A stretch of DNA of 56,065 nt, taken from NCBI RefSeq assembly GCF_003244875.1, contig NZ_LXXZ01000024.1, positions 1 to 56,065 of the forward strand. Reading direction: 5' to 3'. This document shows, in pieces, positions 15,182 through 22,703 of this stretch (its first letter is position 1; the number at the start of each line of letters is the position of its first letter). The DNA comes from Stenotrophomonas sepilia (GTDB lineage: Bacteria; Pseudomonadota; Gammaproteobacteria; Xanthomonadales; Xanthomonadaceae). The notes under the pieces were generated by a model. That model saw only the letters and a program-made list of their open reading frames with translations, did no database searches and was not told where the DNA came from. The position numbers and the translations under genes are program-made.

Positions 15182-15257
15182 AAAAGGGGACGGAGGGGAT
15201 TAAGTCGCTTTCCGCACAGGCGGGGTAAAGCCGACTTAATCCCCTCCGTCCCCTTTT
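15182..15257. repeat. Palindromic repeat, family 2, copy 2
   Basis: Perfect 26-base arms (15182-15207 and 15232-15257) share their first 23 bases with the copy at 14370. The 24-base interior can extend the stem further (CTTT and CCGC with GCGG and AAAG). It lies 30 bases upstream of the FrnE-like gene and 7 bases after the CYTH gene stop, where it can also act as that gene's terminator. Confidence 0.95.
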
Positions 15258-15264
15258 TGGGGGC

Positions 15265-15750
15265 TCACCACTGTGAATACGGGCGGCTGGCCAGGGCAAC
15301 GTTGTAGTAGCGGGCGTCATCGGTCACTTCGGCGCCGACCCAGTCCGGCAGGTCGATGGCCTGGTCCGCGCTTTCCAGCTCGACTTCGGCCACCACCAGG
15401 CCGGCGTTGTCACCGAGGAACTCGTCCACTTCCCAGGTCAGGCCGGCGTGTTCGACCAGATGGCGGCGCTTGTCGATCAGGCCGCCGACACACAGCGCCA
15501 GCAGTGCGCGCGCGTCCTCCACGGGGATCGGGTAGTCGAACTCCTGCCGGGTGTGGCCGAGGGTGCGCGACTTCAGGTTCAGCGCGGCGTGGTCGCCTTC
15601 GATGCGCACGCGCACCGAGGCGTTCTGGGTGCCGCGGTCGAGCGCGCCCATGTCGTTGATGTAGCCCTGCGCCATCGGGATCACCCGATGCGCGGCGGTG
15701 CGCCAGCCATCGCTGCTGACCAGGAATTTGCGTTCGATTTCGATGCCCAT
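15265..15750 (-). CDS. CYTH domain protein (probable triphosphatase)
   Basis: A 161-residue single-domain triphosphate tunnel enzyme. The N-terminal ExExK signature is EIERK at residues 4-8. Alternating charged residues of the tunnel follow, such as RVRIEG, LNLKSR, EVDEF and EVELES. Family members hydrolyse inorganic tripolyphosphate or, more rarely, act as class IV adenylate cyclases or thiamine triphosphatases. A CATAAT box (15757-15762) ends 6 bases before the ATG and no ribosome site is seen, consistent with a leaderless mRNA. Specific substrate not determinable. Confidence 0.85.
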   Translation of the reverse strand: MGIEIERKFLVSSDGWRTAAHRVIPMAQGYINDMGALDRGTQNASVRVRIEGDHAALNLKSRTLGHTRQEFDYPIPVEDARALLALCVGGLIDKRRHLVEHAGLTWEVDEFLGDNAGLVVAEVELESADQAIDLPDWVGAEVTDDARYYNVALASRPYSQW

Positions 15751-15784
15751 GGCGCAATTATGCGCCACGGGTGATGACAGCTGC

Positions 15785-17119
15785 TCAGCGCTTTTCGAAT
15801 ACCGCGATGCTTTCCACGTGCGCGGTGTGCGGGAACATGTCCATGGCACCGGCGCTGACCAGGGTAAAGCCCTGTTCGTTGACCAGATAGCCGGCATCGC
15901 GCGCCAGCGAGCCCGGGTGGCAGCTGACGTAGACGATGCGCTTGAACTGCTTCAGCGGCAGCTGCTGCAGCACTTCGATCGCGCCCGAGCGCGGCGGATC
16001 CAGCAGCAGCTTGTCGAAGCCCTGGCGCATCCACGCCGTGCTGCGCTGGTCCTGGGTCAGGTCGGCGCTGAAGAACTGCGCGTTCGCCAGGCCGTTGCGC
16101 TCGGCGTTCTCACGCGCACGCGCGACGAGGCCGGCATCGCCTTCCACACCCACCACTTCACGCACACGGCGGGCCAACGGCAGGGTGAAGTTGCCCAGGC
16201 CGCAGAACAGGTCCAGCACGCGCTCGTCCTTACCCGGCTGCAGCAGGTCCAGGGCGTGGGCGATCATCTTCTCGTTGAGCTTGGCGTTGACCTGGATGAA
16301 ATCCAACGGGCGGAACGCCAGCTCGACATCCCACGGCGCCAGCCGGAACGACAGCGGCACGCCCTGCCCGTCCAGCGGCTGCACGGTGTCCACGCCGCCG
16401 GACTGCAGGTAGATCACGAACCCATGCTGCTGGCCGAAGGCAGCCCAGGCCGCGCGGTCCGCATCGCTGAGCGGTTGCAGGTGGCGCACGGTCAGCACCA
16501 CCGCCTGGTCACCGGCGATGAACTCGATCTGCGGGATGTCGCGCTTGCCATCGAGCGTTTCAATGAAGGTGGACAGCGCCTCGACCTGGGTGCCGATTTC
16601 CGGAATCACCGTCAGGCATTGGCTGAGGTCGGCGACGAAACGCGGATCCTGTTCACGGAAGCCGACCAGGGTCTTGTCCTTCTTCTCGACCCGGCGCACC
16701 GAGAAGCGGCCCTTGCGGCGGTAACCCCAGCTCTCGCCGACCAGCGGCGGCAGCACGGTGCCCGGCTTCACATGGCCGATCCGCTCCAGGTTGTCCATCA
16801 GCACGCGCTGCTTGGCGACGATCTGCTGGGCCTCGTCCAGGTGCTGCAGTACGCAGCCGGCACAGGTGCCGAAATGGGGGCACTTGGGGGTCACCCGCTG
16901 CGGCGAGGCCTGCAGCACCTCCAGCGTGCGCGCCTCGTCGAAATGGCGGCTGCGGGCTGTCTGTTCGGCCATCACCACCTCACCGGGCAGGGCGCCGCTG
17001 ACGAAGGTAACCTTGCCGCCCTCGCCTTCACGGCGGGCGACACCGCGACCATCATGGCTGAGGTCGAGGATCTCGGTCTGGAACGGGGTACGGTCGGTGC
17101 GGGAGCGGGATCGGGCCAC
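15785..17119 (-). CDS. rlmD: 23S rRNA (uracil-1939-C5)-methyltransferase RlmD
   Basis: A 444-residue RNA m5U methyltransferase. A TRAM domain (about 14-70) is followed by an iron-sulfur cluster site with Cys80, Cys86, Cys89 (CPHFGTCAGC) and Cys168. The SAM-binding loop is DLFCGLGNF and the catalytic cysteine lies in VSCHPGSLARD. Length and motif order match RlmD of E. coli. The start is taken as GTG at 17119, giving MARSRSR with a basic N terminus; the open frame runs on to 17530 only as overlap with the divergent gene. It is divergent from the receiver-HPt gene. Confidence 0.92.
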   Translation of the reverse strand: MARSRSRTDRTPFQTEILDLSHDGRGVARREGEGGKVTFVSGALPGEVVMAEQTARSRHFDEARTLEVLQASPQRVTPKCPHFGTCAGCVLQHLDEAQQIVAKQRVLMDNLERIGHVKPGTVLPPLVGESWGYRRKGRFSVRRVEKKDKTLVGFREQDPRFVADLSQCLTVIPEIGTQVEALSTFIETLDGKRDIPQIEFIAGDQAVVLTVRHLQPLSDADRAAWAAFGQQHGFVIYLQSGGVDTVQPLDGQGVPLSFRLAPWDVELAFRPLDFIQVNAKLNEKMIAHALDLLQPGKDERVLDLFCGLGNFTLPLARRVREVVGVEGDAGLVARARENAERNGLANAQFFSADLTQDQRSTAWMRQGFDKLLLDPPRSGAIEVLQQLPLKQFKRIVYVSCHPGSLARDAGYLVNEQGFTLVSAGAMDMFPHTAHVESIAVFEKR

Positions 17120-17246
17120 GTGGCAACAGGCTGCGGGCAAAAATGGGGGCGTATTGTCGCAGATCCTGACCGATGGGGCCCGGACCCGCTTGCGCCCGTG
17201 GCCGTCGTGCATGATGATTGGGACAGCTGACATGGAGGCAGCCCTG

Positions 17247-17975
17247 ATGCAGATGACCCCGCGGGCCGCACGGCCCCGCTTCCTGCTTGTCGAGGACGAC
17301 ATCATCAGCCGCGGTTTTTTCAAGGCGGCGTTGGAAACGTTACCGGCGGATGTGGACACCGCAGATTCGCTGGCCAGTGCCCTGGCCAGTGCCGAGCCCG
17401 GCTCGCATGACCTGTGGCTGATCGACGTCAACCTGCCGGACGGCAATGGCGCGCAGCTGTTGCGTGAGTTGCGCCGTTCACATCCCGACACGCCGGCGCT
17501 GGCACATACCGCCGACGGCGATGCCTCCATTCACGCCCGCCTGCGCGAAGCTGGTTTCAGCGACACGCTGGTCAAGCCACTGGGCCGCGACCAGCTGCTG
17601 AAGGCCGTGCGCCGAGCGCTGGTCAACAGCCCGGCGGGGATCTTCGTGGCACAGGCCCCGGCCGCGGTCGAACTGGCCGTACAGGACTGGGACGAGACCG
17701 CAGCCCTGGCAGCGCTCAATGGCCAGCGCAACCACCTGATCGCACTGCGCGAACTGTTCCTGGCCGAGTTGCCGGGCGTGCGCGACGCGGTCGAGCAGGC
17801 GGTCGACCAGCACGACGAGCGCCAGTTGCGCAGCCAGTTGCACCGATTGCAGGCCAGCTGTGGCTTCGTGGGGGCGGCACGGTTGGGACGGGCGGTGCGC
17901 CAGCTGCATCATGCGCCCGATTCCGGGCAGGCCCAGGCGGGGTTCCGCGACGCGGTGGCTGCCCTGCTGCACTGA
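17247..17975 (+). CDS. Response regulator with C-terminal HPt domain
   Basis: A 242-residue two-domain phosphorelay protein. The receiver (about 10-125) has the acidic pair in VEDD (16-18), phosphoacceptor Asp60 (LIDVNLPDG), Thr88 and Lys110 (VKP). After a linker, residues about 150-240 form a histidine phosphotransfer domain with the candidate phosphohistidine His199 in LHRLQASCGF. There is no DNA-binding or enzymatic output domain, so it probably shuttles phosphate between a hybrid kinase and another regulator. The start at 17247 has GGAGG 8 bases upstream; 17232 is an in-frame alternative. No sensor kinase lies nearby. Confidence 0.87.
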   Translation: MQMTPRAARPRFLLVEDDIISRGFFKAALETLPADVDTADSLASALASAEPGSHDLWLIDVNLPDGNGAQLLRELRRSHPDTPALAHTADGDASIHARLREAGFSDTLVKPLGRDQLLKAVRRALVNSPAGIFVAQAPAAVELAVQDWDETAALAALNGQRNHLIALRELFLAELPGVRDAVEQAVDQHDERQLRSQLHRLQASCGFVGAARLGRAVRQLHHAPDSGQAQAGFRDAVAALLH

Positions 17976-18032
17976 GGGTTGCTCGGCAGGGCTGCGCCCC
18001 TGCAACTGCCGAGGCTTCAAACCAAGGCAACA

Positions 18033-18072
18033 GCAAAGGCCAGAGCCAGAGCGGCTCTGGCCTTTGCTTGTT
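18033..18072 (+). terminator. Terminator after the receiver-HPt gene
   Basis: A perfect 15-bp stem (18033-18047 with 18053-18067) has a 5-base loop and is followed by TTGTT. It lies about 57 bases after the stop codon. The stem is very stable but the T run is short. Confidence 0.75.
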
Positions 18073-18081
18073 GGGCGGGCC

Positions 18082-18248
18082 GGTGTGGGTGGGCAGGACA
18101 CGCCGTAAACTCCGCTCCGCGGTCCGGCCCAGCCGCTGGCGGCTGGGCGTTCGGGCGCTTGCGAAGCAGTGCTTCGCAAGCAAAGCGCCCTCACCCTTGG
18201 GGGCTCGATGCGCCATCCATGGCGCCAACGGTCCTGCCCACCCACACC
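18082..18248. repeat. Long structured stem-loop repeat, copy B (branched)
   Basis: Perfect 18-base outer arms (18082-18099 and 18231-18248) enclose three further hairpins: a 9-bp one at 18127-18148, a 10-bp one at 18157-18181 inside a 6-bp clamp (18153-18158 with 18185-18190), and GCGCC ATCCAT GGCGC at 18210-18225. On the minus strand the last reads with an ATGGAT loop, and it is followed by CGAGCC and, near the far arm, TTTACGGCG. These match copies A and C, so this copy is inverted relative to them and carries extra branches. Confidence 0.82.
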
Positions 18249-18280
18249 GCCCCACCTCTGACAAATTCCTTCGGCTGTTG

Positions 18281-18322
18281 GTAGGTGTCGACCTTGGTCG
18301 ACAGGTAGATCCACGCGTGGAT
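18281..18322 (+). repeat. Two tandem GTAG-headed palindromes (SMAG-like)
   Basis: GTAG at 18281 precedes an 8-bp hairpin (18286-18293 with 18296-18303), and a second GTAG at 18305 precedes the palindrome ATCCACG CGTGGAT (18309-18322). A GTAG tetranucleotide at the foot of a short palindrome is the hallmark of the SMAG REP-like elements abundant in Stenotrophomonas maltophilia. Confidence 0.8.
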
Positions 18323-18343
18323 GACGTTTCCGGCGGCGGCGAT

Positions 18344-18384
18344 GGGGTCAGATCCCCTTTCCGTCGGAAAAGGGATCTGACCCC
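18344..18384. repeat. GGGGTCAGATC palindrome
   Basis: The arms 18344-18362 and 18366-18384 pair over 19 positions with one mismatch around a 3-base loop. It lies 7 bases after the VOC gene stop and probably terminates that operon. The first 11 bases recur at the very end of the window (56055-56065). Confidence 0.88.
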
Positions 18385-18391
18385 AGGGCCG

Positions 18392-18796
18392 TCAACCGAC
18401 TTCGTACAGTTCCAGCGGCAGGCCGTCGGGGTCGGCGAAGAAGGTGAAGCGGCGGCCGGTGTATTCGTCCACGCGGATCGGTTCGCAGTCCACGCCGTGG
18501 CTGGCCAGGCGTTCGATGAACGGCTCCAGCGCAGCGACCCGGAACGCGAGGTGGCGCAGGCCCTGGGCCTCCGGGCGGCTGGGGCGGGGCGGTGGCGAGG
18601 GGAACGAGAACAGTTCCAGCTGTCCGCCGTCGGGCAGGGCCAGGTCCAGTTTCCAGGAATCGCGCGCAGCGCGGTGGTTCTCGGCCAGTACGCGCAGGCC
18701 GAGGATACGGACGTAGAAGTCTTTTGAACGCGCGTAATCGCTGCAGATCAGTGCCGCATGGTGGATGCCCAGCAGGGCGTCGGAACCAGTGTTCAT
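18392..18796 (-). CDS. VOC family protein (glyoxalase-like)
   Basis: A 134-residue vicinal-oxygen-chelate protein with two beta-alpha-beta-beta-beta units. The putative metal ligands are His in GIHHAALICSD near residue 13, Glu in QLELFSF near 63, His in GLRHLAFRV near 84, and Glu in PLELYEV at the C terminus, so a metal site looks intact. It resembles the YaeR/GloA2 branch. The start overlaps the stop of the upstream serine-hydrolase gene by 4 bases (ATGA), so the two are co-translated. Substrate unknown. Confidence 0.83.
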   Translation of the reverse strand: MNTGSDALLGIHHAALICSDYARSKDFYVRILGLRVLAENHRAARDSWKLDLALPDGGQLELFSFPSPPPRPSRPEAQGLRHLAFRVAALEPFIERLASHGVDCEPIRVDEYTGRRFTFFADPDGLPLELYEVG

Positions 18797-19863
18797 TGCA
18801 GGGTGTCCAGCCAGCGCTGGGCGATCTTCAGTGCCAGCGGATAAGGTTCGGGGGCGTTGCGGTTGGTCAGCACGATCACGGTCAGGTGCTTTTCCGGGTG
18901 TCGCACGACGACATTGCGGAAGCCGATGCTTTCGCCACTGTGCCATTGCACCGGGCCGTTCAGGCGCCAGCCGAAGCCGTAGTGCGGCACATCCGGTTCG
19001 GATGTCGATGTGGCCGGGCTGAACATCGCGCGGCGCGAGGCCTTCGACAGCAGGCGGTCGTCGTACAGCGCCGCATCCCAGCGGGCGAGGTCGTCCAGCG
19101 AGGAGTAGATCCCGCCATCGCCGAGCACGGCACTGGTGGCGCTCTGGTCGGTGCGCTGCCAGCGGCCATCGATCCAGCTGTAGCCATAGGCGCGTGCGGC
19201 GATGGTATCCATGCCGTCCTGATGGGCCACAGTGTGGGCCATGCCTAGCGGGCGGAAGATGCGCTGTTGCAGGAAGGCTGCGAAATCCAGGCCGGAGGCA
19301 CGGCCGACGATCAGTGCCAGCAGCGCATAGCCGCTGTTGCTGTAGTGGTACTGCGTGCCCGGCGCGAACTTCAGCCGGTCCTGGCGTGACAGCAGGGTCA
19401 GCACATCGGCGTCATGCACCTGCCGAGTGTCAGCCGGATCCATCAGGTCTTCGTAGTCGAGCAGGCCGCCGGTGTGCGAGAGCAGCTGGCGGATCGTGAT
19501 GGCCGCGGCAGCCGGTGGCAGTTCGGGCAGCCACTGCCGGGCGGGTTGATCCAGCCCAAGCCGGCCATCCTCCACCAGCAGCAGCACCGCCGCAGCGGTG
19601 AACTGCTTGCTGACCGAGGCCAGCCGGAAGTTGCTGGCCGGGGTGACCGCAGTGCCGTCCTCCACCACCGCCAGGCCGTAGCCACGGCGGAACACCGCTT
19701 GCCCGTCGTGCAGCACCAGGACTGCAGCACCGGGTACCTGGCCGTCGTAGGCCTGCATCAGCCCGTCGATGCCCGCATCCGGTGGCGTCAGCACCGGTGC
19801 GGCGATACCCGTTGAAGGCAGCAGGCCCAGCACGACGGCGAACAGGGCGACGGCAGGGCGCAT
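18793..19863 (-). CDS. Serine hydrolase, beta-lactamase/PBP4* family
   Basis: A 356-residue class C beta-lactamase-related hydrolase with a cleavable signal peptide (about 1-22), so periplasmic. The catalytic SxxK is SVSK at 83-86, the YxN is YSN at 174-176, and the third motif is probably HSG in QWHSGES near 315. Members include D-aminopeptidases, esterases and PBP-like enzymes; a true beta-lactamase is not implied. The start at 19863 follows CCGGAG. It sits 16 bases after the DUF885 gene and overlaps the VOC gene, forming a three-gene operon. Confidence 0.85.
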   Translation of the reverse strand: MRPAVALFAVVLGLLPSTGIAAPVLTPPDAGIDGLMQAYDGQVPGAAVLVLHDGQAVFRRGYGLAVVEDGTAVTPASNFRLASVSKQFTAAAVLLLVEDGRLGLDQPARQWLPELPPAAAAITIRQLLSHTGGLLDYEDLMDPADTRQVHDADVLTLLSRQDRLKFAPGTQYHYSNSGYALLALIVGRASGLDFAAFLQQRIFRPLGMAHTVAHQDGMDTIAARAYGYSWIDGRWQRTDQSATSAVLGDGGIYSSLDDLARWDAALYDDRLLSKASRRAMFSPATSTSEPDVPHYGFGWRLNGPVQWHSGESIGFRNVVVRHPEKHLTVIVLTNRNAPEPYPLALKIAQRWLDTLQ

Positions 19864-19879
19864 GGTGGCTCCGGAGGGG

Positions 19880-21820
19880 TCAAGGAGAAGGCGTGGGCGT
19901 AGTGCTGGCCGGCTGAACCATCCAGCGTTCCATCTTGCGGTCAAGCACGTCCAGCGGCATCGAGCCGTCCTTCAGCAGTTCGGCGTGGAAGCGGCGCAGG
20001 TCGAAGGCGGCGCCCTGGCGTGCCTTGGCCTTGTCGCGCAGGGCAACGATGGTGGTCAGGCCGGCGACATTCGACAGCGCCTGGCCGGGCTGGGCCATGA
20101 TCCGCTCGACTTCGGCGTTGGCATCGTCGCTGCTCATGTCCACGGTCTTCTGCAGGTAGGTGACAGCCTGCTGCTTGCTCCAGCCCTGGGCGTTCACGCC
20201 GGTGTCGGCCACCACGCGGGCGGCGCGCAGCAGGCGCGAGTACAGGTAGCCGATGCGGTCGTAGGGATCGGTGTAGATGCCCAGATCCTCGCCCAGCGTT
20301 TCTGCGTACAGGCCCCAGCCTTCGACGAAGGCGAGATCGCCACCGAGGCGGCGGAAGCGTGGCAGCTTGGCCAGCTCCTGCTGCAGGCCCAGCTGCACGT
20401 GGTGGCCCGGGATCGCTTCATGCAGGTACTGCACCGGCACGTTCCAGCGCTTTCGGCTGGGCAGGTCGCGGGTGTTGATGTACAGCACGCCCGGTTGACC
20501 GGCCGCCGACGGCTGATAGGCGGCAGCGGCGGCGGTCAGTGCACGTTCCGGTTCCACCGCACGGACCTCCAGCGGTGCCTGCGGCAAGGTATCCAGCACC
20601 TGCGGCAGGCGTGCGCTGACCTGTTGCTGCACCTGGCGGTAGCGGTTGATCAGCGCGTTGGCGTCGCCGTACTGGAACTGGCGGTCGTTGCGCATGCTGC
20701 GCAGCAGCTTGGTGGGAGAGCCGCGCAGCTTGGCGTCCTTCATCACCGTGGCGATCTGCGCCTGCAGTTCCTGCACGCGCTGTTCGCCCAGCGCATGCAG
20801 TTGTGCGGCGGTCTGGTCGCTGGCGGTGGTCTGCACGATCAGGTTGGCGTACCAGGCCTGGCCATCGGGCAATGCGCCCAGGCCGCTGCTGGTGCGTGTG
20901 GCCGGCAGGTATTCGGTGGCGATGAAGCCGCGCAGGGCACGGTAGGCCGGCATGATGCGCAGCTCGATCATGCGCTTGTATTCGGCGCTGATGCGCGCCT
21001 TGTCCTCAGCCGGGATGGTGTTCGGCATGGTGCGGATCGGCGACCAGAAAATGCTTTCCTCGGCGGTGGGCTTGATCACCGCATCCAGCTGCGGCAGCAC
21101 TTTTTCCATCAGGTCGCGTGGTTGCACCACGCCGGCCTTCATGCCCTGGCGCATGTTGTCGATGGCCTGGTCGAACAGCTCGGGAATGCCCAGCGAACGG
21201 CGTGACCAGGTGTCGTAGTCCTGCACGGTGTTGAATGGCTGTGCGCCCGCACCGGAGCCGAGGATCGCCATGATGCTGCCGATGTTGTAGTACTGGCTGA
21301 TCGGCATCATCCAGCTCGGGTAGCGCTCGGCGGCCAGTGATGCGCGCGCGTCGCGCACGAAGATCTCGTAGCTGAGCAGGTCCTGGCCCTGCAGGCCGTC
21401 ACTGCCGAGCTTCTCGACCTTGCCCAGCCATTGCGTGGTGAAGTCGTGCGACTGCTGGCGCCAGGCGGCGGACAGGATGTTGGGCAGCTGGTCGTTGTAG
21501 CGGGCCTCGCCCTGGAATGTGGCCTGCAGCGGGTTCAACCGCATCGAGGCATCCCAGTACTCGTCGTACAGGCGCTCCAGCTGCACCTGCTTGGGTACGG
21601 CCCGGGCCGGGGCGACCGGGCGCGGCGCGGCGCGGCGCGCCGAGCTGCCACGCGCCGGCGCGGTGACGCGGGCGGGCCTGGCCTTGGGCTTGGCAGCCTG
21701 GCGGGTCTGCGCGGCGGCAGGGCGGCTGGCCTTTTTCTTCGCTGCTTCGGCCGACGGTACGGCACTGAACAGGAACAACGCGGCAATGGCGGCGGCCAGG
21801 GCGCGGGTGCGATGCGGCAT
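19880..21820 (-). CDS. DUF885 family putative metallopeptidase
   Basis: A 646-residue protein with a signal peptide (about 1-26) followed by a low-complexity Ala/Arg/Lys/Pro segment to about residue 75, then the DUF885 domain. The diagnostic zinc-site segment HEAIPGHHVQ lies in the C-terminal half with a downstream Glu in AFVEGWGLYAE. Family members are predicted secreted zinc carboxypeptidase-like enzymes. It is the first gene of an operon with the serine hydrolase and VOC genes. The basic linker after the signal peptide may hold it near the cell envelope. Activity is inferred from motifs only. Confidence 0.85.
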   Translation of the reverse strand: MPHRTRALAAAIAALFLFSAVPSAEAAKKKASRPAAAQTRQAAKPKARPARVTAPARGSSARRAAPRPVAPARAVPKQVQLERLYDEYWDASMRLNPLQATFQGEARYNDQLPNILSAAWRQQSHDFTTQWLGKVEKLGSDGLQGQDLLSYEIFVRDARASLAAERYPSWMMPISQYYNIGSIMAILGSGAGAQPFNTVQDYDTWSRRSLGIPELFDQAIDNMRQGMKAGVVQPRDLMEKVLPQLDAVIKPTAEESIFWSPIRTMPNTIPAEDKARISAEYKRMIELRIMPAYRALRGFIATEYLPATRTSSGLGALPDGQAWYANLIVQTTASDQTAAQLHALGEQRVQELQAQIATVMKDAKLRGSPTKLLRSMRNDRQFQYGDANALINRYRQVQQQVSARLPQVLDTLPQAPLEVRAVEPERALTAAAAAYQPSAAGQPGVLYINTRDLPSRKRWNVPVQYLHEAIPGHHVQLGLQQELAKLPRFRRLGGDLAFVEGWGLYAETLGEDLGIYTDPYDRIGYLYSRLLRAARVVADTGVNAQGWSKQQAVTYLQKTVDMSSDDANAEVERIMAQPGQALSNVAGLTTIVALRDKAKARQGAAFDLRRFHAELLKDGSMPLDVLDRKMERWMVQPASTTPTPSP

Positions 21821-21914
21821 CAGGAGCTTCCGTGGAACACAGACCGTGGAGCTTGCACGATCCGGCCGCGTACGGCCAGCGTGAAGGCGCAGTCAGCTTG
21901 CCGTCGCTGGGGCT

Positions 21915-22703
21915 TCAGTCAGCCGCGGCGGCGGCGCGCAGCGCGGCGGCCCTGTCTGCGCCCAGGTAGCGGGTGATCGCACGCCGCATCAGGTACAGCA
22001 GTGGAATCAAGGCAACCGCAAAGCCCATCTTGTAGATGTAGTTGACGCTGCTGACGGCCAGGAACAGTGAGGTCGGCCAGTGCTGCGGGCCGAGCACGAA
22101 GGCGATCCAGATCACTACAAAGCTGTCCACCACCTGGGAGATCGCGGTGGATCCGGTCGCACGCAGCCACACGTGGCGCTCGCCGGTGGCCTGGCGGATG
22201 CGGTGGAACACGGCCACGTCGATCAGCTGGCCGAGCAGGAAGGCCACCAGCGAACCGGCGATGGTCCACATGCCCTGGCCGAACACCGCTGCGAATGCCG
22301 CCTGGTAGTCCGGCACGCCGTGGCCGTCCATCGAGGTGACCCACCAGCTGGCCGGCGCCAGCGAGATCGCTGCGAAGGCGAACAGGAAGCCATAGGCGAT
22401 CAGCACCACGGCCAACCACGAGATGAAGCGCACGCCGCGCTTGCCGAAAAATTCGTTGATCGTGTCGGTCATGATGAACACCACCGGCCACAGCAGGGTA
22501 CCGGCGGTGAAGCTGAGCGAACCGGTCTGGCCAAACAGGTTCCAGTTCAGCGGATCAATGCCGAGGGTGTCTTCCAGCGCGAAGATCCTCACCCCGATCA
22601 GTTCGGCCAGCACGGCGTTGCCGCAGAAGAACGCGGCCAGCACGATGAACAGCAGGACCGCGCGGTCCTGCAGCGGGCGCTCGATTGGCGCCGCGGTGGT
22701 CAT
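21915..22703 (-). CDS. yhhQ: Queuosine precursor transporter (YhhQ family)
   Basis: A 262-residue inner-membrane protein with about six hydrophobic segments. The VUT/YhhQ signature is seen in FTAGTLLWPVVFIMTDTINE, and charged or polar residues within helices (QVVDSFVVIWIAF) are typical of the family, which imports preQ0/preQ1 for queuosine tRNA modification. The start overlaps the stop of the DUF502 gene by 4 bases, so the two are co-expressed. Confidence 0.88.
   Translation of the reverse strand: MTTAAPIERPLQDRAVLLFIVLAAFFCGNAVLAELIGVRIFALEDTLGIDPLNWNLFGQTGSLSFTAGTLLWPVVFIMTDTINEFFGKRGVRFISWLAVVLIAYGFLFAFAAISLAPASWWVTSMDGHGVPDYQAAFAAVFGQGMWTIAGSLVAFLLGQLIDVAVFHRIRQATGERHVWLRATGSTAISQVVDSFVVIWIAFVLGPQHWPTSLFLAVSSVNYIYKMGFAVALIPLLYLMRRAITRYLGADRAAALRAAAAAD

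Larger units (their letters stand above)
17976..18391. repeat. Composite intergenic repeat region
   Basis: This 416-base gap contains no gene. In order it holds a 24-base segment (17976-17999) found identically at 55824-55847, a terminator, a multi-branched long stem-loop, two GTAG-headed palindromes and a GGGGTCAGATC palindrome. The same order of modules, with different stem sequences, recurs at 55824-56065. Confidence 0.85.

Noticed and set aside
14370..15257. Composite transposon or insertion sequence around the FrnE-like gene
   Set aside because: The bracketing palindromes are the same element rather than terminal repeats of an IS; there is no transposase and no target-site duplication could be seen.
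17120..17530. N-terminal extension of rlmD to 17530
   Set aside because: It would overlap the divergent receiver-HPt gene antisense, and the extra residues do not belong to the family.
18082..18384. Possible CRISPR array in the repeat-rich gap
   Set aside because: The repeats are palindromes of different families, not regularly spaced direct repeats, and there are no cas genes.
18793..19863. Beta-lactamase resistance gene
   Set aside because: SxxK and YxN motifs are present, but these are shared by esterases and peptidases of the family; it does not match the known L1 or L2 enzymes of Stenotrophomonas.
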